Source: Cloeon dipterum
Lineage: Eukaryota > Arthropoda > Insecta > Ephemeroptera > Baetidae
Length of the DNA stretch: 64,000 nucleotides
Direction of reading: 5' to 3'
NCBI RefSeq assembly: GCF_949628265.1
Contig: NC_088786.1
Span: forward strand, 25,255,681-25,319,680
The notes beneath the pieces are model-generated. The model saw only the letters and a program-made list of their open reading frames with translations. It searched no databases and was not told the origin of the DNA. A program made the translations under genes and the position numbers. Of this stretch, positions 12,479 to 46,274 are shown in pieces (the first letter of the stretch is position 1; every line of letters begins with the position of its first letter).

Positions 12479-12942
12479 TTTATGACAACTCGAAAGTTTT
12501 TAATTTTTTGACTCTGCTAAGTCTACCTTTTATAATAGCGGATAAACGCTGAGCTTCCGCCAACAACAACCACTTTCCCCAGGGCTACTTTCTTGCTATG
12601 TTTTTTGGTAATGGGTAACGCTAAGCGTTTGCGCCTAAGATCACTCTTTGTTTATTTCGGATTAAGTATTTCATCCTTTCGAAGAGTCCAATCTTCTGTC
12701 CAGCCAAGCGGCCCAAGTCTCAACTGGTCTCAACACTTGTGCGCTCTCTGTTGTCATTGGATGGAACCATGGGTGAAGTGCAAATAATATTCCAACTTCC
12801 ACGCCCACGCCCACACCCTCAACCGCCCTCAACCATCTGAAGCAAATCAAGAAAACAATACACACAGCAAATTCACTCTACTGTTGATTTCATTGATTCC
12901 TTACACGATTTAAATTAGAAGCTGCCAAATCTAAACTTACAG
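12479..12942. promoter_or_regulatory. Shared promoter region between GATAD1 and TRAPPC13
   Basis: The two start codons are on opposite strands and only 464 bp apart, so both promoters must lie here or in upstream untranslated exons. The interval has no AATAAA at a sensible place and no coding frame of note. A C-rich tract at about 12796-12825 (repeated CCACGCCCA) is the only obvious element. Bidirectionality is inferred from geometry. Confidence 0.5.
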
Positions 12943-15541
12943 ATGGAGGCTAGAGAAAAAAATGAGCATCCACTTTCCTTGAAAGGTTTGAATTTGCCCT
13001 ATCCGCTCCTAAGATTGAAAATGTAAACTCTTTCTCTAACAGTGATGAGGTTGACTCGGCCAAGTTTGTTTAGTTCTATGGTCGTGACTTGTGAGCAAGG
13101 AGACGTTCCAGGAAATTTGTTCACAAATGATCTTAAAAAGGACCTGACAGCTGTCACAGGCTCGGAAACACTCGCTGTAGGACAATTTTTACTGCTGCCG
13201 CAGAGTTTCGGGTATGTACGCGGGTGTTTATTGAAAACAATTTTAGTAATTTTATAATTATATTTAAGGAATCTTTATTTGGGTGAGACATTTTCAAGCT
13301 ATGTTTGTGTCCAGAACAACAGCTCTGTCACTGTCAAGGATGTTGCAGTCAAGGTCAATGCAGAAATTCTGTATGAGGTGTTCTTAAAAATTTGATTGTT
13401 TCTTTTTTAGTCTGACCTACAAACAAGCTCTCAAAAGGTATCTTTATCAGCTATTCGCGCTCCTCAAGAACTTCAGCCAAGACACACTGTTGATGAAGTG
13501 ATTCATCATGAAGTTACGGAATTAGGAACTCACATGTAAGGAAAATAATAAATAAACCAAGCTTTTAATATGTTAATACACATTTTCCATTATCTATATA
13601 ATTATTTAAAAAACAAAAATCAATTTTCAGTCTTGTCTGTGAAGTGAGCTACACAAGCACTGCAGGTCTGGCAAAATCATTCCGAAAATTCTTCAAAATA
13701 CAAGTGCTAAACCCACTGAACGTCAAAACCAATTTCTACAATGCAGAGGTAAACTTAAAACTTCTCTTTTATTATTACGATGACTGTACAGACTTAACAA
13801 AAATCTACAGCATGATTTTGAGAGTGGTCATTGGTGGGTTGAATGAGTATTTTATTTGCATTCCTGTAACTAACAAACCTTCTTCAAAACAGTATGAAGT
13901 TATATGCAAATAAAATGGTTCATGATGTGTCAATAGCACAAGTTTGCGAATATAAAGTATCTATTTATATTATACATTCATGCAAATAATTTTGATGGTG
14001 CTGACTGAAATTTTTTGGTGACCTGCTTGCTGCATGGACAGGATGTGATTGTAAGTCAACTTCTCGGTCTGTACCAAATCAAACTATACATCGCTGTTGT
14101 TTTACTGTAATCTCCTGGACAAACACTACTTCACTTAAATCTTTTTGCTGGTTTCTTTAGTGTGATTTGAACTTGTGTTCTATTTAGTTTGGTGCAGGTT
14201 TGTTGATTTTCAGCCTATTTAGTTGTCCTATCAGTTTTATAATTTACCTTCTCTGCATCTCTTCTGCATCACCCAATGTTGTTACTAAGTAATTTTCTCA
14301 TATTGACTATTTTATTTCAGTCTGATGATGTATACTTAGAAGCACAAGTCCAAAACATGACTGCGGGACCAATTTGCTTGGAGAAAGTGCAACTTGAATC
14401 TTCAACAGCTTTTACTGGTATAAAATTAAAATTCTCTTTCACTAGAGATTTTTCAAAATTCATTGTTTGCGTATTTCAATGCACTTTTGTATATTTATAC
14501 TATTCATACCATGATGAAAAATTGTAATCTTCATTTGCACAGTTTGGCATTAATGGCGCCCACGTCTCAGATAAAACTGCTGCTCATTTGTATATAATAT
14601 AGCGTGAGCAATTTTCATTAGTGATGGGAGAAACGAGTTTTCCCTAAAGAAATGCATTTTTATTTTCTTGGGGTCAATGGAAGGCAGTTTGTGGTTTTGT
14701 GTAAATGGAGCAGGTTTTGCAAGATTGAGGTAAACACAGTTTTATTAAAATATCTGCGGTTCTTTGTTTCAGTTCGATCACTTAATCAAGTAAACGGTCG
14801 GTCAGTTTTCGGATCTGTGAATGTTGTTCAGCCGCAAGCATGCCGCCAGTTTCTTTATTGCCTCAGTCCCAAACCATCATTGGCAAGCGCAACAAACATC
14901 GGCAAACTGGACATTGTGTGGCGGTCCAACCTAGGTGAGAGGGGCCGGCTGCAGACTAGTCAGCTACAAAGAATGGTATGTTCAAGCTTCACTGCTGAAA
15001 ATCTCCTCCAAAACTGTGTCACAGATTCCTGAATATAGAGATGTGAGAATTACTGTGATCGAACTGCCGAATATGGTTTATATTGAAGAGCCGTTCACAT
15101 TTACGTGCAAACTTTTCAACACAAGGTGTGTCACCAGAAAAATTTAATGAGTTGAAAAGTAATAAAGATTTTTAGCGGGAGGAAAATGGAGCTTACTTTG
15201 AATCTCCACACGACAACGCCTTGTAACCTTGTTTGGGCAGACATTTCTGGCAAGCTGCTCGGAACTCTTGAGGCTGCTGCATCAAAAGAACTGACTCTCA
15301 CTGCGGTCCCATTGGCTACTGGTTTACATGTGAGTACAACCTGTTATGTTATTTCTTTTGAATTGTCTTGATGAAGAAATTTAAAGATGTATCGGTCGAG
15401 TGAGTGAATATAATTGCAGAAATTAAACGTTTGTTGCAGAATATTTCTGGAATCCAGCTCAAAGACAGCCTAAACAAAAAGACATACGACTACGATGAGC
15501 TTGCTCAAGTATTTGTGGTTCAAAAACCAGTCGCGCAGTAA
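12943..15541 (+). CDS. TRAPPC13: Trafficking protein particle complex subunit 13
   Basis: A subunit of the metazoan TRAPPIII complex, a Rab1 exchange factor for ER-Golgi traffic and autophagy. Ten exons: 12943-12985, 13043-13211, 13269-13353, 13411-13535, 13631-13748, 14321-14417, 14773-14975, 15025-15125, 15176-15329 and 15440-15541, giving 398 residues (human 417). Diagnostic stretches in order are [88 protein letters not shown] and [12 protein letters not shown]. The exon 3 donor (AAG|GTCAAT) is not a strong consensus but gives the conserved VK-SDLQTSS junction; a nearby GTATGA would break the frame. The intron between 14975 and 15025 is only 49 bp. Confidence 0.95.
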
Positions 15542-15763
15542 CCTTTCTTTTAAATTTATTGTTATGTAAGCGGATCTCCTCAGAAAATTAATGTAACCGA
15601 GGCATTGGAATCATGTCACGCTCTTTAGAACGAAAGGCGCTGTATGACAATTTCTTACAGGAAACCTATACTTTTTCAACAAATATATTATTTTCCTCGT
15701 TTTAAATTCCTTGTTTTACTTCTTTCGCTATTTTTCCCACCTCTCTTTCAGCGGAAAACAGCA

Positions 15764-15769
15764 ATAAAA
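15764..15769 (+). other. Poly(A) signal, probably TRAPPC13
   Basis: AATAAA lies 223 bp after the TRAPPC13 stop, and no closer canonical signal was seen. Confidence 0.5.
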
Positions 15770-38230
<22,461 letters not shown>

Positions 38231-40705
38231 CCCGCCGCCGCCGCCCACTCACCCCCAGTCGGGCCCCCGCCCGCCCCCGATCTCGCGCTTAGCCCCCAGT
38301 TAGTGTGCTGAAAAGACTGCCGCCACCAGCCATTCGCCGCGGCCGCGCACGCCCGCGGTGATCGCAATGACGGTTTTTGTTTGATGTCTCTTCTGGCTGA
38401 TAATCAAAATTGCAGCGTTGACGCCTTCAAGGACTGGTAGGATAAGGACGGGCATGGCCAGGGTTGCATATAGGACCCGCAATTTTAAAATAAAATGTAG
38501 TGCATGGATTAGCTATTTTTGGCAAGGTAAATAAAAAAAATTTGAAAGCACAAATTTCTAAAATAAAACGCTTCTTTTGGCTTATCAAATTTTGGTAAAA
38601 TTAAACCGGGTGGTTTTCGACAATGCAACCCTGGGCACAGGTGTGTTCCGACTCAAGCCGTATGTCATTCCACGGATTAACTTTCGCCAAAAGGCAGGAG
38701 CGCTTTTCATGCATGCGGAATTCTTGAGGCATGACACCTGGATTCAAATTAGCATGATTACTATAAATTGTGCGTCTCTCCACGTCTTACTTATCGTTGC
38801 ACGGTGATGTAAGCGACAAACAAGTCACATACCTTGTCCGTACAACGCTCAAGACTTGACAATATTCTCAAATTTTATTTTATCGATAACTAATGCGAAG
38901 CGTTAGCCTCTGTCTTGCCGCGTATGAAAAGGAGCTGAGATGGAGGAGATTGCGTACGAAATTGTTTGCTCAGACATGCGTAAGTGAAAATCCGCGTAAA
39001 AATTTAGTTCAAGAATATTAGTATTTTTGGCACTACTGGTACAAGATTTGGCCGGAGTCGAGCCTGGAGTGTGTAAAAAAGGCCAGTCGAAATTCGCGAC
39101 GGAGCACTGGCAGCGTAATTCTGAACGAATTATTAAAAATGCTCATATACATACTTGTTTTAGTTACTTGAATCGCGACTTGAACTCCTTGCTGCCGTAC
39201 TCTCGATCCAAAACCTGCTTCTCAAATAACTATGAAAATGCGATCATCGAAGAAATTAGAAATTTTCATTTTTATTTGTGCCGTCGTGGTTGAGAAAATT
39301 CTGCGGAAAATGGGCGTCACAAATTTCTCGACGATTTACATACGCGAACCTTCGGCGAGAAGTTGTCTAAAAAAGGAAGGGCGACCGAGCGAAACGAAAA
39401 AGAGCTTAAATTCGTCCCTCTCCTCTCTTCCTGGCGCACCGTGTGCAGACCTATCCATAAAAATGATGGAATGATTGTCGTCTGGCCCAAGGCTTCAATT
39501 GTTGCCCGGCTTGAGAATGCAGCAAGCGCGTGTTAATTCCGAGAACACGGCTCGACGGCGGCCGCCACCGCCGATGCACACACACACACACACGCGCGGT
39601 AATAGATGCAAATTGTGCAGGCTCGGTGCAAGCGCAATTAGCCTGATTGCCCTGCAATTACTCACGAGCGAATATGTTTGTGTGCACGCGGAGGAGAAGA
39701 GTAATAACGGGCCAAAATATCATCCAGGCCTGCGGGCTGCGACGCATAATTATTGACAAATCGAGAGTAACGATACGCATCAAGGCAAAACCAGTTTTCG
39801 CGATTATTTCATGCTTGGCCTGTCTCTATCTCTCTCTCTCTCTCTCTCGCACGCCGCCGCCGCCGAGCCAGTACAGCCGAGGGGTCGCCCAGCGCCCGAA
39901 AATCACTCATCGCCTAGCTCTGGTCCTGCCCCAAAACGCAGCCAATACATTCCTCGTCGTCTCGGCCGACGCTCGCAATTTTGCTCACATCGCTTATTAA
40001 AGTTGTCATTTTTTATGAAGCCAGCGCGCGCCGCGCAAGACGACTCGGAAAATGCCAGCCAAGCGCGATTCTCGCTCCAAAATTATCCTTCGTAATTATA
40101 TCCGATCGCGGATTGATGTGAAAGGCAGGCGTCTTTGCTGTTGGGCAGATTGAAATTACGCCCAGAACGAAAAGTTGTTAATCGATCGATCGATCGGACG
40201 AGCACAAGATATTTTATATATTTTTACTGAAAACGCTAGGAAATCGACTCAACTGAAAACAAAATCTGTCATCTGTTAAAAGAGACATTGTGTCTGTGAT
40301 AGGGTGAACTGTTTTGTGTAAAAATGAAGCAATTCGATCCAGCATTAAATTATTTTTGTCGGGCGCACACGATTACTTTTTAATCTTGTGTAAAAAGTAT
40401 TTTAATTTTAAGAGAGAGAAAATCAAGGAGGATTGATGTAATTTGTTATTATGTGCATATAGCTAGGCGACGTAGCTCGTGTTTTTACGTAGACGAATAT
40501 CCTGTTTTAATGGAGATTAGTGGTGGTGGGCATAGAATTACAGCGTTTGTTGAGGAGAGCCCAACACTCACTCATTAACATGTTGCCAGACAGATAATTC
40601 CGCATTTCTCACTTTATTATCCATTTCAGTGCAGCCTTGTAACCGATAGCCTGTTCAACTATTGTATGCTTTGTTCACCTCTGTCCATTGTAAATTTGAA
40701 ATAAA
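38231..40705 (+). other. Putative long 3' UTR of LIX1L, ending at AATAAA
   Basis: No coding exon is recognised after the LIX1L stop. The last AATAAA before the ClpP transcript is at 40700-40705, and a weaker AATAAA context lies near 38487. The interval includes low-complexity tracts: CA repeat 39577-39593, CT repeat 39822-39848, and CGATCGATCGATCG near 40182. It may be a 2.5-kb 3' UTR or a shorter UTR followed by spacer. Confidence 0.4.
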
Positions 40706-40867
40706 GCTAAATAAACTTCAGTCGCTGTTGTCTTACTTTGTACCCTCAATCATATTCCCCGGTCAAGATTTAAACATAAGAGGTAAAGAAAATTTGAATA
40801 TTTATTTGTTGAAAACAATATGTAGTATATAACAAACCTATCACCTTAATTGCTGGGTTCTGCGACT

Positions 40868-42961
40868 TCAGTTTTTACCCTCGCCGCCCTCTGGCAGCCC
40901 GACGCCCATTTTTGGGGGGTGGTTTAAGATTGTATCAAGGATTCCAAATTCTTTTGCTTCTACAGGAGACATGAATTTGTCTCTTTCCATGCTCGCCTCT
41001 GTGGATGGTTAAAATATTGAAAATCATTCAATTGCGAACAAACTTATTAACACATTGTTTGATGAAAAGCATTTACTCACCAATCGTTTGTAAAGAGAGT
41101 CCAGTGTGCTTCACATAGAGACCATTGATCTGCTTCTTAATTTTGATGATCTCTTCAGCTTGAATTTGAATATCAGTGGCTTGCCCCTGTAATAAAGGTA
41201 TATTGTTGAGAGTCTGACACGCATTCCAAATAGTAAAATATAAAAAAAATATTTTGATTAATGTAAAAATATTAGTAAATAGATGTAAAAAAATCCATGA
41301 AGTGTTGGTTTCTGTTTTATAAATTTCAAAACCAATTCATAATGTCGATTTAAAAAAACAAAATTGAGAAATATTCTTAGTTTGGGGTGGAAGTTGCCTG
41401 TTTATGCTTGGACGGGCAGGAATTAAAAATTAAATTAAATTGTACAAAGAGCAGAACAACAGAATCAACTGTATTATTCCACATTTGGGAAATTTATTTT
41501 AGTCTCAATTCTCTGACCATCAGAGCAAATAGGAAATTTCCACCTCCAACTAAGGAAATGTTGTCAATTTTTTTTTAAATCATCACACCATAAGCTACTA
41601 TTATTATTACCTCCAAATTTTCACAAATAAATAATTTTAAAATTCCAATTTTACCCGCAAGGCAATTTTTATAAAAGTCAAAGCCATCAACATAATTTTC
41701 AAAATATTAAAATAGGAATATTAAATATAAAACTGGAATGAGATATTTCCCCAAGAATTACAACCAAAAAATGAAATTAAAATATTAAAATCAAATACGG
41801 GATTCGCTAAAATTGCAAAGTTTCTCTCATTTGCATTAAATATTCGAATTATATTTCAATTTCCTGTAAGTAAAATCTTGGAAGAAAAATATCTTAAGAT
41901 GTAATTTTCCTAATTGAAATCTTAAAAAAATAGCAATAATAAAATGCTAACTGTAATATGCCTCGAGTTGAGCTCACACGACACAAATTACCTGAGCACC
42001 ACCAGATGGTTGATGAATCATAATTCTGGCATTGGGAAGAGAGTGTCGCATGCCAGGGGAGCCAGAAGCAAGAAGCAAACTAGCCATGCTGCAGGCTTGC
42101 CCGACACACCAAGTCGCAATTGGTGGAAGAACGTATTGCATTGTGTCGTAAATTCCAAGTCCTGCAGTCACACTTCCTCCAGGGCTGCACAAGTTTGATA
42201 GAGAAAGTTAGTTTTTGATTATTTATTATCACATAAATAAATACAGATAAATAATGTCATAAACGCGTCACATTCAGAGCGCAGCGGAAAATTTAGATGA
42301 ATCAATTTACATGAATCTCTCGAGTTTAGCATAATATATCAATTAAACACATTTTGCATTAGAATTGAAACAAACAATTTTCGCAGTTTAGCGGAAAAGT
42401 GATGAGTCCACTTACATAATTAGTACACAAAAATTAACTTCAATTTCGTACCTTTGGTCTATTTTAATTACGTACATAGTTTAAAAAATTAATATTGTTG
42501 AGACAGTAAAAGTTGGCATATTTATGATATCATGGTTTTTACCTGTTGATATACATATGCACTGGTTTCTTGCTGCTTTCCGACTGAAGAAAGAGGAGCT
42601 GTGCCACAACTAATGAGGACATCTCATCATGAATCTGCAAAGGGAGGTAAAAATGAAGTTTTAAGAAAATAATACAGTGCAATCAATAAAAATATAATTG
42701 AAGTGCCAAATCATCGATGTTATAAATTAAATTAACAAATTAAAAAAATCCACTCACTGGACCCATGACACAAATAATTCGTTCCTTGAGAAGCCGGGAG
42801 TAAATGTCATAAGCCCTTTCTCCTCGTCCCGTCTGCTCGATCACAATTGGTACGAGCATTCTGCTGCTCGAGCTCGTGTGCAAGCCGGCGGCCACCAAGA
42901 GGCCACTGAGCGGCCAGCGGCCACGCGTCAATCCGAATGCAATTTTGCCAGGCAAACTCAT
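40868..42961 (-). CDS. CLPP: ATP-dependent Clp protease proteolytic subunit, mitochondrial
   Basis: The serine peptidase of the mitochondrial ClpXP protease, which degrades unfolded and regulatory proteins in the matrix. Five minus-strand exons: 42758-42961, 42543-42634, 41992-42184, 41081-41186 and 40868-40998, giving 241 residues. Residues 1-34 are basic and hydroxylated, as expected for a mitochondrial presequence ([13 protein letters not shown]). The catalytic triad is complete: Ser131 in GQACSMAS, His156 in [10 protein letters not shown] and Asp205 in MERDKFMSP. The spacing equals that of human Ser153/His178/Asp227. The protein ends soon after [12 protein letters not shown] and lacks the long C-terminal extension of mammalian ClpP. 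The gene is tail-to-tail with LIX1L. Confidence 0.97.
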
Positions 42962-44719
42962 GTTCTCCTCTCCTGTGTTTTCTTTTTTAACTTTAGCGCC
43001 CAGGACACCTTGTGGCGAAGCTCACGTAGAAATGTGATTGGTCGAGTGGCCGTCCAATCACACAGTTTTTGCTGCAGAGGCGATGCTACAACCGCGAACT
43101 TAGTTAGCCGGGTCCAGGACGATTTTTTGGAAGAAGTTCGTCTAAGAGGTCCAGGCGCGGAAAGAAAGAGCAGGGAAAAGGAGGGGTAGGGAATAGTGGA
43201 AAAAGTGTGAAATAAATGGGAGAAGTAGCATTTTCATAAAAGATGATGCGGTGATGAATATGAATAAATGGTGGCAGAACATTATAATAATATATGCTCA
43301 ATCGAAAACAATTATAAAAATTATTTTGTCGAGGGTCCTACACGGACATCAATCGTTAATTCCCTTTATTACTCAAGAGTCAAATGCACAAGCTAAAAGT
43401 GTTTAAGAGTTTATTTGGATTTGAATTATTGTTTTTCAAAGCAAGTAATTTGCTGCCCCTATTGGGATATTAATAAACAATTTTATTGATTAATAACATT
43501 CCATATTTATTAAGTTCAATAATTGGTAAAGAGGAAGAAAATTAATAACATTTAAAATGGAAAATCAAATAAACAAAAGAAATGAGGTAACAATTTCCAC
43601 AGGGATTGAGGAGAAGTCACAAAAGAAAATAAGTATTTGGATTTTATCAATTTACTGCTGGGATCGAAACAAATGGTTAGAGAGGACCAGTTATTAAAAT
43701 ATTTTCCAAAGTGCTTCATGTCTCAACAAACAAAATGCTTCTTAAAAGCATTTGATGCAACATAAATGAGACTTCGAGATAATTTAAAAAGGATGTTTCC
43801 GAGTGTAGTCAGATCAGATGATTTAGTTGCTGCTCTGCTATGCAGTGAATTTGATTGCTTAACCCTGGCAATAGTTTTCGCGTAGCACTAGTCGAATTTT
43901 ATTTTTGCGCGTGCATACAAGTGAGGCTAAATATTTATTTTTGAATCAGTTACTATTTAATATTTTTATTAATGCAATGGAGAATACTCTTATAAAGGAA
44001 AGCCTACGCTTTTCAGCTTTTCAAATAATTTAAATTAGTATTCTTATTTTTATTTTAAGGTTTAACTAGTTATTATGATTTATTATTTTTTGCTTATTCA
44101 GCTTCAACATGATTTTAGAGCACGCGTAGACTGCTATGCACACGCACAGTAAGATGAAGTCAGTTAAGATCAGAAAGTTGAGGAGAGCGGTGAGCACGGG
44201 CGAACATTTGAAAATTATTTTCCCCGACAGTATATTGGTCTCTGGAAACTGGGGAAAATGCAGCTATTCATACAATGAATGAGAAGAGGAATTTTCGCTT
44301 CAATTTGAAGATACTAATATACCAATTAATTGTTTCTGCTTCAAACTCGAATGTATAATCCAACATGGTCAAATTTCTTCAAAATAAAACTTATCAATAA
44401 AGTTAAATTTTAGAGATATATTTTAAATCCATTATATTCTCTTTGAATTCATGCCGTATGTCACATTATATTTATCTTTAATTTAATTGATTAATTAATC
44501 AATTGTTTGATTTTAAAATTTGCTTTTCAGTGTCGTTTAATTGCTTACTCCCACTGTTAAACACGCGTTGTTTCTCTAAAATTACTCAATGCAAGTTTGG
44601 AGGAATGAAGAGGGTTTGAAAATGATGAAGACCGATGAATTCAGATTGACGAATTTGTTGGTGGATTGGTTACAGTTGCAAATCCGATCGGATACTTAAA
44701 TCAAGTACAAGAACCCTTT

Positions 44720-44838
44720 GAATCGGGTTCTGCACAATTAAATGAATCACGTCAGCACCGTGTGGCTGACGGATGAATCGGGTTCTGCACAATTGTGCAC
44801 AATTAAACGAATCACGTCAGCACCCTGTGGCTGACGGA
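44720..44838. repeat. Two-copy tandem duplication, each copy carrying a hairpin
   Basis: Copy 1 (44720-44774) and copy 2 (44775-44838) both begin GAATCGGGTTCTGCACAATT and both contain GAATCACGTCAGCACC. Copy 2 has an extra GTGCACAATT insertion. Each copy ends in an inverted repeat with 7-bp stems, CGTCAGC and GCTGACG (44750-44771 and 44815-44836). No coding frame uses it. Confidence 0.75.
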
Positions 44839-45776
44839 CGAAAACTGAATTCTTATTTTAAAATCATCTTTCTGCTGTTAAACAATAATGCAAAATTACA
44901 ATAATTCAAACCGCCCACAATTGTTGGCTTCCAACAAAAAACAGGACCGCGTTGTTGTACTGCTACACAAGTATAAGAAATACATGATCTTACGTCATGA
45001 CATCGATGGTATTCTGATTTTTCCGCCCTTTGATAATGAAAACAAAAAAGGAATGAGTTATTTTGTTGCCGTATTAATGCTGTGATGTACAAAGGAAACT
45101 TCAAGTAAAGGCAAAGAATGTTCTAGGTATTCCATTTCCCACGCGGGTGGACTCCATTAGAGCGCTTGGAAAAATTATACTCATGCATCAGGGTTTTCAA
45201 GATTCATAAAAATCTTAATTCCATTTACCAATCATATATAATATATAATTTATTACAGTTGATTTTATTTTATTTTGTTGCCGATTGATGTTGACTTCGA
45301 TAGTTTTATCTACGCTTGCTTAGTTTTCTGCACGTCCTGTCCTTTTGCTGTCTTCTTTAAAAGAAAAAAAATGAGTTCAGTCAATGACGGTGAGCTAACA
45401 TATAACTCAACAATTAAAGATATTGCACTCTTTCAAATATAACAGAAATAGAAAAGTAAAACAATGCGAGAAATTTTCAATCAAATAAATTTTTTCTAGG
45501 AGCAGTTAATGTGAATCTCTTATGCCTTAAATACGGATTGCATCTGAAATTGTGGAACGATTTACATGGGAGAAGCATTGCTTCGCACACACTGAGCAAA
45601 GTCTCTATGTACCAAAATATGTTTACTTTTGTGCTAAATTATTGTTCAATAGACAAAAACACACAGTCTCTGATTGTGAGTACTCTGTACAAGCATATAC
45701 ATATTATAGTGAACCATTGGTCACCCAACACTTATCAGCGCCAATATTTGCAGTAGGACCGACCCCCACTGGTCCC

Positions 45777-45784
45777 TATAAAAC
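45777..45784 (+). promoter_or_regulatory. TATA-like box upstream of the Shisa-like gene
   Basis: CTATAAAA in a locally GC-rich setting, about 490 bp before the Shisa-like ATG. It would start a long or spliced 5' UTR. The initiator at 46077 is an alternative. Confidence 0.25.
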
Positions 45785-46076
45785 CAGCGGAGCGAGAGCC
45801 CACGGGCACTTGAGAGTTTCTTTCCCCACAACTTTACAATACGGGCAAGAGTGGGAGACGTGTCCGCTGACGAACATTATAATAATTATATATATTTCCG
45901 TTTTATACAATACAACTACCACTGCATTTTTTGCACCAAACCCGACACGCTTGTCTGATAGGGAAATGTAAGTGAATTTACAATTAAATTTATTATTGTG
46001 ATATTGATGTTTGAAGAGGGAGGCAGATTTATCTGAATTTCCCGTCCCTCCCTCTCTTTTCAAATATCGGGCGCGT

Positions 46077-46083
46077 TCAGTTC
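46077..46083 (+). promoter_or_regulatory. Candidate initiator of the Shisa-like gene
   Basis: TCAGTTC matches the arthropod initiator and lies about 200 bp before the ATG, giving a normal 5' UTR length. Motif match only. Confidence 0.3.
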
Positions 46084-46274
46084 GCGTCTGCGCAAACTAA
46101 TCGAAGACTAATAGAGGGAGAAAAACATAAGACAGCAAACAGCAACAGCAGGGGAAGCGGAGTAAATAATACAGGGCGGAGACCTTGAAACTCGAGGCAG
46201 TGATTCACCCCTCGGCTTTTCTACTAACTGTACTAACTACTTCTACACCCTGGAAAAGAGACTCGGCAGTTAGG

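Larger units (their letters stand above)
42962..46274. other. Intergenic DNA between ClpP and the Shisa-like gene
   Basis: Divergent upstream regions of two genes. It is AT-rich and contains the tandem duplication at 44720-44838 and the promoter-like motifs near 45777 and 46077. Frames at 44888-45085 and 45511-45971 have no family signature and are not annotated as genes. Confidence 0.5.

Noticed and set aside
39451-40095. Overlapping frames on both strands after LIX1L
   Set aside because: Composition is driven by CA, CT and CCG repeats; both strands are open, and no splice structure or motif was seen.
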